NCBI GenBank assembly: GCA_041576815.1
Contig: JBFGKE010000002.1
Coordinates: forward strand, 111,921-175,920
Source of the DNA: SG8-38 sp041576815
GTDB lineage: Bacteria > Myxococcota_A > Polyangia > Polyangiales > Houyiibacteriaceae
Direction: 5' to 3'
DNA: 64,000 nucleotides
Positions 59,690 through 64,000 of this stretch are shown in pieces. Position 1 is the stretch's first letter. Every line of letters starts with the position of its first letter. The position numbers and the translations under genes are program-made. Below the pieces are notes generated by a model, which saw nothing but the letters and a program-made list of their open reading frames with translations, ran no database searches and had not been told where the DNA came from.

Positions 59690-61645
59690 TCATCGGACGA
59701 CGCGGTACAGCTCGTACGTACCGCGTTTATCCATGAGCTCGACTTCGCCTGCAATCACGCGCTCGCGATGGCGCGTCCGTGCATGGCTCCTCAGGTCGCG
59801 GCTGTCGAAGATCAAATACTCCGACTTCTTGTCAGAGTTGTACCGATACACCTCTGCTCGATTGCTGAGGTGGGGTCCGAAGCGGCCCAGCACGGTCAGC
59901 GCGGCGTCCGGCGGAACCTGCTCGATGAAGTCGCGGAAGCTCTCGTAGCGCTCCTTTTGGGCATCGGAGAGCGTGTGGGGTATGGGAGCCCAGCCGCCGC
60001 GGAACGACCGGTTCGGCACGGCACCACCGAATTTCCAACTGGTCAGCGCGCTCGATACGACGATACAGGCGAGGAGCACGGTGAGGAGCTGGCCGCGTTC
60101 GAGCCCGAGCCGCCGAGGCAAGGAGCCCTCCTGCAAACGCCGGAGCGCGACCGCGGTGAGCATGAACAGTACCGGAAACAGGACGACTGAGTACTGAAAG
60201 TGAATCGAGTAAACCGTCTTACGGCTTGCCATGAGGATGTAGAACAGGCCAAACGCGGCGGCGAAACGCCATCGGTCCGCCAGCAACGGAAGAAAGGCGA
60301 GCGGCAACAGGAGCTGCAAAAGGAAGATGACCTTCGGCTCCCGCAATGCGAACTCGAAAGCGAATGTCGGATTGACGAGCACCGACTTGATGAGGTGCAG
60401 CAAACCGCCCCGTTCTGGGATCAAATCCGCGTAGTACCAAGCGAACCCCCCTTTGCCCCCGAGTGGGTCCCCGCCGCCCATGATGAAAGCCTTGATCAGC
60501 ACGAAGTAGAGCGCCGCAATGACGAACGTAATCCAACCCGCGCGCACGTAGCGTGGCTCACGCGTGAAGATGGCGGCGACCGCTACGAAGCAGACGAGGA
60601 GTGAAGCATCTTCGCGGATCAAGAGGACGAACGGAAGTAGAACGAAGAACGCGCGCAGATGACCGGCCGTCAGCAGATACAAGAGCCAAAGCATCGGCAT
60701 CGCGAGTAGCGTCAGGGAGTGAAACTCGTAGAGGTTTGCGCCGTGGAGCGCTGGGTAAAGAGCCCAAGCCAGCGCGAGCACGACCCCAGCCAGCGTGGAG
60801 CCGGCGTGATGACGGCCGAGCAGGTACGCCGGGACGACCCCCGCTCCGCACCAAATCGCCTGGAGCACGAGGATCAGCTCGGCTCGCGGATAGATCAGAT
60901 ACAGCGGGGACAGCAGCACCAGGATGGCATCGAAGTGCGCGTTGACGTGGGTCCCGGTGCGGCTGAGGCTGCAGCCTAGGGGGTTTCCGTGGCTCGATTG
61001 GTAGAAGATGTTGTCGTAGATCGCGAGGTCGAAGATGCGCGTTTGAAGCGCATGATGATTGTTGATGGCGAGGTGCGAAAACCAGACCGCATAGCCGACG
61101 AAAACGCCGAGTAGGAAGAGCGGGAGCGCGACCGAGCGGAGGCGCAAGCGCCATGGTGGCAGAGGTTCGATGTGAAAGGGGCGCGAAGCCTCCCACATGA
61201 AGGCCACGGTGGGCAGAACGCATACGGCGGTGACGGCGATGAAGAACAGCGTATGCAGAGCTCGCGACGACTCGACGCCTGGCGCGCTCAGCGCGGTGAC
61301 GAAAGGCGCGGCCAGCGAAAATGCGAAGAGGCGGTTGAAGCTTCGCGCAGAGTGTTGAACGTCCCAGCGGCCTTTGAACACGCGGCCGAGCCCGGCAAGT
61401 GCGAGCCACACGACAGCCGTGATGCCGAACGCAACGAAGAGGTAGACGAGCTGCTGACCGGTTTCGAGCTCGGTGAGGTCGTTTTGTCTCCACGCTTCGA
61501 GACGCTCCCGATGCGCGAGCGGCCATAGCGCAGCGGCCCACGCGATCGCGTAGAAGACCGGCCAGAAGAGCACCTTCTGGCCGAAGCCCAACGCTCGAAG
61601 CACCAGCCGATCGACTCGTGCCGGTACGCCTCCCACCGAAGACAT
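59690..61645 (-). CDS. DUF2079 polytopic membrane protein
   Basis: 651 residues with about 12-13 membrane helices and a final soluble domain of about 120 residues. The DUF2079 hallmarks are the first-loop HALQTRIFDLAIYDNIFYQSSHG (about 208) with conserved Asp, HFDAILVLLSPLY, and GANLYEFHSLTLLAMPMLWLLY (about 302). The architecture resembles GT-C glycosyltransferases that use polyprenyl-phosphate sugars at the outer face of the inner membrane. It faces the glycan operon and probably belongs to the same pathway (inference). Confidence 0.85.
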   Translation of the reverse strand: MSSVGGVPARVDRLVLRALGFGQKVLFWPVFYAIAWAAALWPLAHRERLEAWRQNDLTELETGQQLVYLFVAFGITAVVWLALAGLGRVFKGRWDVQHSARSFNRLFAFSLAAPFVTALSAPGVESSRALHTLFFIAVTAVCVLPTVAFMWEASRPFHIEPLPPWRLRLRSVALPLFLLGVFVGYAVWFSHLAINNHHALQTRIFDLAIYDNIFYQSSHGNPLGCSLSRTGTHVNAHFDAILVLLSPLYLIYPRAELILVLQAIWCGAGVVPAYLLGRHHAGSTLAGVVLALAWALYPALHGANLYEFHSLTLLAMPMLWLLYLLTAGHLRAFFVLLPFVLLIREDASLLVCFVAVAAIFTREPRYVRAGWITFVIAALYFVLIKAFIMGGGDPLGGKGGFAWYYADLIPERGGLLHLIKSVLVNPTFAFEFALREPKVIFLLQLLLPLAFLPLLADRWRFAAAFGLFYILMASRKTVYSIHFQYSVVLFPVLFMLTAVALRRLQEGSLPRRLGLERGQLLTVLLACIVVSSALTSWKFGGAVPNRSFRGGWAPIPHTLSDAQKERYESFRDFIEQVPPDAALTVLGRFGPHLSNRAEVYRYNSDKKSEYLIFDSRDLRSHARTRHRERVIAGEVELMDKRGTYELYRVVR

Positions 61646-61707
61646 GTCGACCGTCTACCTGAGTCGAGGGCGCACGCAAACGGACCTGCGAACGTGGCCG
61701 CCGCCCA

Positions 61708-61935
61708 TCAGCGCCGCGGGAGCCCTTTCGGGCGCCCCGCCCGCCGCTGCTCGTCTTCGTCATAGGGGCAGTGTCGACAGCCCGCCCCGCAGCACTCCCC
61801 TCGCGCGCCGAGCGCCGCGGCGGTCATCACGAAGAGCCCGGTATGTGGGTCGATGTACCCGTCCTCACCGCGGTCGAGCGCCTCTTGGTGAGCGCGAAGA
61901 ATTTGCAGCGAAAGCTCCTCCGACACGACCCACAT
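61708..61935 (-). CDS. DUF5522 family small cysteine-rich protein
   Basis: 75 residues. YIDPHTGLFVMTAAALGARGECCGAGCRHCPY contains the family pattern: a D-P-x-TG-L-V-M-T segment followed by CCGxGCRHCPY. The four clustered Cys could bind zinc or iron. It is found as a stand-alone small protein in many bacteria and has no known role. It lies downstream of mlaF on the same strand but is separated from it by a palindrome. Confidence 0.75.
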   Translation of the reverse strand: MWVVSEELSLQILRAHQEALDRGEDGYIDPHTGLFVMTAAALGARGECCGAGCRHCPYDEDEQRRAGRPKGLPRR

Positions 61936-61959
61936 TGTGCCGCCACCCCGGCGGATCGA

Positions 61960-61978
61960 AAAGGGGTCTGACCCCTTT
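61960..61978. repeat. Perfect 9-bp-arm palindrome at the mlaF stop (copy 3 of 3)
   Basis: AAAGGGGTC and GACCCCTTT flank a single T. The first base of its minus-strand copy belongs to the TGA stop of mlaF. The core GGGGTCAG matches copy 1 and the layout matches copy 2. It may act as a terminator or processing site between mlaF and the DUF5522 gene. Confidence 0.6.
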
Positions 61979-62790
61979 CATTCGAGAGTTACTCTGGAGG
62001 CGCGGATGAACTCGGCGGTGGCTGGGTGTTCGCTACGCAGGAGCTCGTCGGGGGTTCCGGTGGCGGCGATCTGGCCCTGGTGGAGGAAGCTCAAGTAGTT
62101 GGCGATGCGGACCACCGATGCCATGTCGTGGCTGATCACGATCGAGGTGACGCCGAACATCTCCTCGGCTTCGACGATGAGATCGTCGACCATCTCGGTC
62201 GTGATCGGATCGAGGCCGGTCGTGGGCTCGTCGTAGATCAAAATCTCGCTTTCGAGAATCATCGCCCGGGCGACCGCAACGCGCTTTTGCATGCCGCCGG
62301 AGAGCTGCGCAGGAAGCTTGTGCGACGCGCCTGCCACGCCGAGCGCCGCGAGTCGGTCCATCACCCGATCGCGGACCTCTTTGCGCGACAGGTCGGTGTG
62401 CTCGCGAAGCGGAAACGCGACGTTGTCGAAGACGGTCATCGAGTCGAAGAGCGCCGACATCTGAAAGACCATGCCGAACGTCCGCCTGCGCGCGGCGAGG
62501 TCGAGCCCCTCGAGCTTGGCAAAATCGACGCCGTCGACGAGAAGCTCGCCCGAATCGGGGGCCTCGAGCCGCACGAGCTGGCGCATGAGCACGGTCTTGC
62601 CCGAGCCCGACGGGCCGATGACGAGGTTGGTCTTGCCTCGGTGAACGTCGAGCGACACGCCCCTGAGCACGTGGTGGTCCCCATAACTCTTGTGAAGGTT
62701 CCGGATGCGAACGTGGATCGGGTCGTCCTTCGCGTCCGCCGGACGCGGCGATCGGACAGGCCGGATCAAGTTGCGCCGAAAGAGCTTCAT
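61978..62790 (-). CDS. mlaF: ABC transporter ATP-binding protein, MlaF-like
   Basis: 270 residues from the ATG at 62790. Walker A is GPSGSGKTVLM (about 58), the signature LSGGMQKRVAVARA (about 160), and Walker B ILIYDEPTTGLDP (about 181) with SIVISHDMASV. The Q-loop VFQMSALFDSMTVFDNVAFPL is typical of Mla/Ttg2A ATPases. With MlaE it drives retrograde or anterograde phospholipid movement between the membranes. Its start shares one base with the mlaE stop (TAATG). The MCE substrate-binding protein (MlaD) is not in the window. Confidence 0.92.
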   Translation of the reverse strand: MKLFRRNLIRPVRSPRPADAKDDPIHVRIRNLHKSYGDHHVLRGVSLDVHRGKTNLVIGPSGSGKTVLMRQLVRLEAPDSGELLVDGVDFAKLEGLDLAARRRTFGMVFQMSALFDSMTVFDNVAFPLREHTDLSRKEVRDRVMDRLAALGVAGASHKLPAQLSGGMQKRVAVARAMILESEILIYDEPTTGLDPITTEMVDDLIVEAEEMFGVTSIVISHDMASVVRIANYLSFLHQGQIAATGTPDELLRSEHPATAEFIRASRVTLE

Positions 62791-63638
62791 TAAAAGAACC
62801 CTTCGCCGAGGACCAGGCTCGTCACGAGGTAGTCGAGCATGAGAATCGCGATCGCGCTGTGCACGACGGCGCGGTTGGTGGCTCGGCCCACGCCGGCGGC
62901 ACCGCCTTTTGCGTAGAAGCCTTGGCGGCACGCGATCAGCGTCAGCGAGACGCCGAAGACCATCGCTTTGATCAACCCCTGCGAGACGTCATCCCAATCG
63001 ACGAGCCATCGCAGTCGGTCCATGAAGACGCCCGGGTCGAGACCCAACAGCGAAACAGCGACGAAGAACGCGCCGAACACGCCCACGATGTTGAACAGCA
63101 TCGTCAGCACCGGCACCATCACGAAGCCGGCGACGATTCGTGGAACGACGAGATATTGCACCGGCTCGACGGCCATCGTGACTAGCGCGTCGATTTGGTT
63201 CGTGACCCGCATCGAGCCGAGCTCGGTCGTCATGGCGCTTCCGGCGCGGCTGGTCACCATCAGCGCGGCAAACACCGGTCCGACCTCGCGCGCGAGCGCC
63301 AGCCCGATCACCGCGCCGCTTTGATTCTCGGCGCCGAAATCGCGAAAGCCGTCGACGAGCTGGAGGGCGAGCACACCGCCGACGAACACCGCCGTCAGCG
63401 AGACGAGGAAGATGGAGCCAATCCCGATGAACTCCATCGACTCTACGAATAACCGCCCCCGATAGGGCGGACGGATGCCCCAAAAGACCGCTTGGAAAAG
63501 AAGCTTGGAAAGCTCGCCGATCTCGACGAACGGCGCGAGTAGAGCTTTGGCCAGCCAGTCGGCGCCTTCCCGGGCGGCCTCACGAAGCTTCGAGGTCTTT
63601 TCAGGAGGTTCAGACGCGTTGGGCACGGCGTCGGGCAC
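62790..63638 (-). CDS. mlaE: MlaE family ABC transporter permease
   Basis: 282 residues with five or six membrane helices. Typical MlaE blocks are FIGIGSIFLVSLTAVFVGGVLALQ (about 71), LAREVGPVFAALMVTSRAGSAMTTELGSMRVTNQIDAL (about 118), VPRIVAGFVMVPVLT (about 161) and GFYAKGGAAGVGRATNRAVV (about 239). The N-terminal 25 residues are polar and may lie in the cytoplasm. It pairs with MlaF. Its start at 63638 is 32 bp behind the alanine racemase stop. Confidence 0.92.
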   Translation of the reverse strand: MPDAVPNASEPPEKTSKLREAAREGADWLAKALLAPFVEIGELSKLLFQAVFWGIRPPYRGRLFVESMEFIGIGSIFLVSLTAVFVGGVLALQLVDGFRDFGAENQSGAVIGLALAREVGPVFAALMVTSRAGSAMTTELGSMRVTNQIDALVTMAVEPVQYLVVPRIVAGFVMVPVLTMLFNIVGVFGAFFVAVSLLGLDPGVFMDRLRWLVDWDDVSQGLIKAMVFGVSLTLIACRQGFYAKGGAAGVGRATNRAVVHSAIAILMLDYLVTSLVLGEGFF

Positions 63639-63670
63639 GCCCCGTCATAGCATGGTTCGGGGCGGCGCCG

Positions 63671-64000
63671 TCAGCGATTCAAGTAAACGCGCGGGACACG
63701 CCGCGACACGTTGGTCAACACCTCGTAGGGAATCGTTTGCGCAGCCGCGGCGAGGTCACGCGCATCGAGCGTCTCTCCGTCTTGCTCGCCGAGGAGCAGG
63801 ACCTCGTCCCCGACCTCGATTCGGTGAAGCGCCGACACGTCTACCGTGGTGAGATCCATCGCGATGTTTCCTACGATTGCACACCGGGTGCCGTGAATCA
63901 GGACATGTCCTCGATTCGAGGCCGACCGGAGGAGGCCATCCCCATAGCCGACTGGGAGCGTCGCCAAGCGCGTTTCGGTGACGGCGCGGTACGAACGCCC
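63671..64000 (-). CDS. alr: Alanine racemase, C-terminal part (gene continues beyond window)
   Basis: 110 codons are seen and the frame is open to the right edge, so the N-terminal PLP barrel is missing. The visible part is the C-terminal beta domain: ATLPVGYGDGLLR, GHVLIHGTRCAIVGNIAMDLTTVDV, GDEVLLLGEQDG, and TIPYEVLTNVSRRVPRVY. The Met-Asp (MDL; MDQ in many others) and the GYGDG segment are at the substrate entryway. It makes D-alanine from L-alanine, needed by MurF through Ddl. It is upstream of mlaEF on the same strand. Confidence 0.92.
   Translation of the reverse strand, partial: GRSYRAVTETRLATLPVGYGDGLLRSASNRGHVLIHGTRCAIVGNIAMDLTTVDVSALHRIEVGDEVLLLGEQDGETLDARDLAAAAQTIPYEVLTNVSRRVPRVYLNR

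Noticed and set aside
1..64000. CRISPR arrays, tRNA or rRNA genes, insertion sequences, prophage
   Set aside because: No regularly spaced repeats, no cloverleaf-like or rRNA-like stretches and no transposase or integrase reading frames were noticed.

Overview
The window is 64 kb of high-GC DNA with tightly packed genes, frequent GTG/TTG starts and very long open antisense frames. No rRNA, tRNA, CRISPR array, insertion sequence or phage gene was found. The gene content suggests a Gram-negative delta-proteobacterial lineage, most likely Myxococcota: a complete division/cell-wall cluster, meso-DAP-type MurE, an MglA-like GTPase, a PocR-domain kinase, a 5-helix SdhC, Mla lipid-transport genes, outer-membrane barrels and many lipoproteins. 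The taxonomic call is inference.

Layout. 1-2350 (minus): 5' part of a Wzz/GumC-like chain-length protein that runs off the left edge. 2375-8106 (plus): a membrane protein, then a cell-wall set (MepA-type endopeptidase, YheT-like hydrolase, large NlpC/P60 lipoprotein). 8122-12833 (minus): lipoproteins, an outer-membrane barrel with a duplicated N-terminal domain, a cytochrome-like lipoprotein, a DUF547 protein and a HAD phosphatase. 12883-15075: M50 protease, TPR protein and a small barrel. 15089-21507: divergent PEP carboxykinase, then KamA-type radical SAM enzyme and sdhCAB. 21504-25585: DedA protein, SirB1-like/hisC/HD-domain run and a small exported protein.

25810-42432 (minus) is the dcw cluster in the order mraZ-rsmH-ftsL-ftsI-murE-murF-mraY-murD-ftsW-murG-murC-ftsQ-ftsA-ftsZ. 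Most junctions overlap by 1-4 bases. murB and ddl are absent. A sigma70-like promoter followed by two exactly repeated MraZ boxes lies in front of mraZ, and a hairpin follows ftsZ. The one loose junction, ftsQ/ftsA, carries a perfect palindrome with a T-run.

42726-46120 (plus): a tail-anchored-looking small protein, MglA-like GTPase, PocR histidine kinase and thiL. 46108-50323 (minus): a FolB-cupin fusion, SDR, pyrR, pyrB and a NamZ-like gene. 50373-52586 (plus): PLP aminotransferase and a solitary Dam-type adenine methylase. 52596-61645: a probable surface-glycan locus with five co-directional, near-contiguous genes (pyruvyl transferase family, degenerate asparagine-synthase-like protein, two methyltransferases, GT4 glycosyltransferase), flanked by a flippase-like membrane protein and a DUF2079 membrane protein. 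61708-64000 (minus): DUF5522 protein, MlaF, MlaE and the C-terminal part of alanine racemase, cut by the right edge.

The best candidates for something undescribed are the glycan operon with its active-site-altered asparagine-synthase homologue, the FolB-cupin/SDR pair, and a family of three short palindromes placed directly behind the stop codons of unrelated genes.
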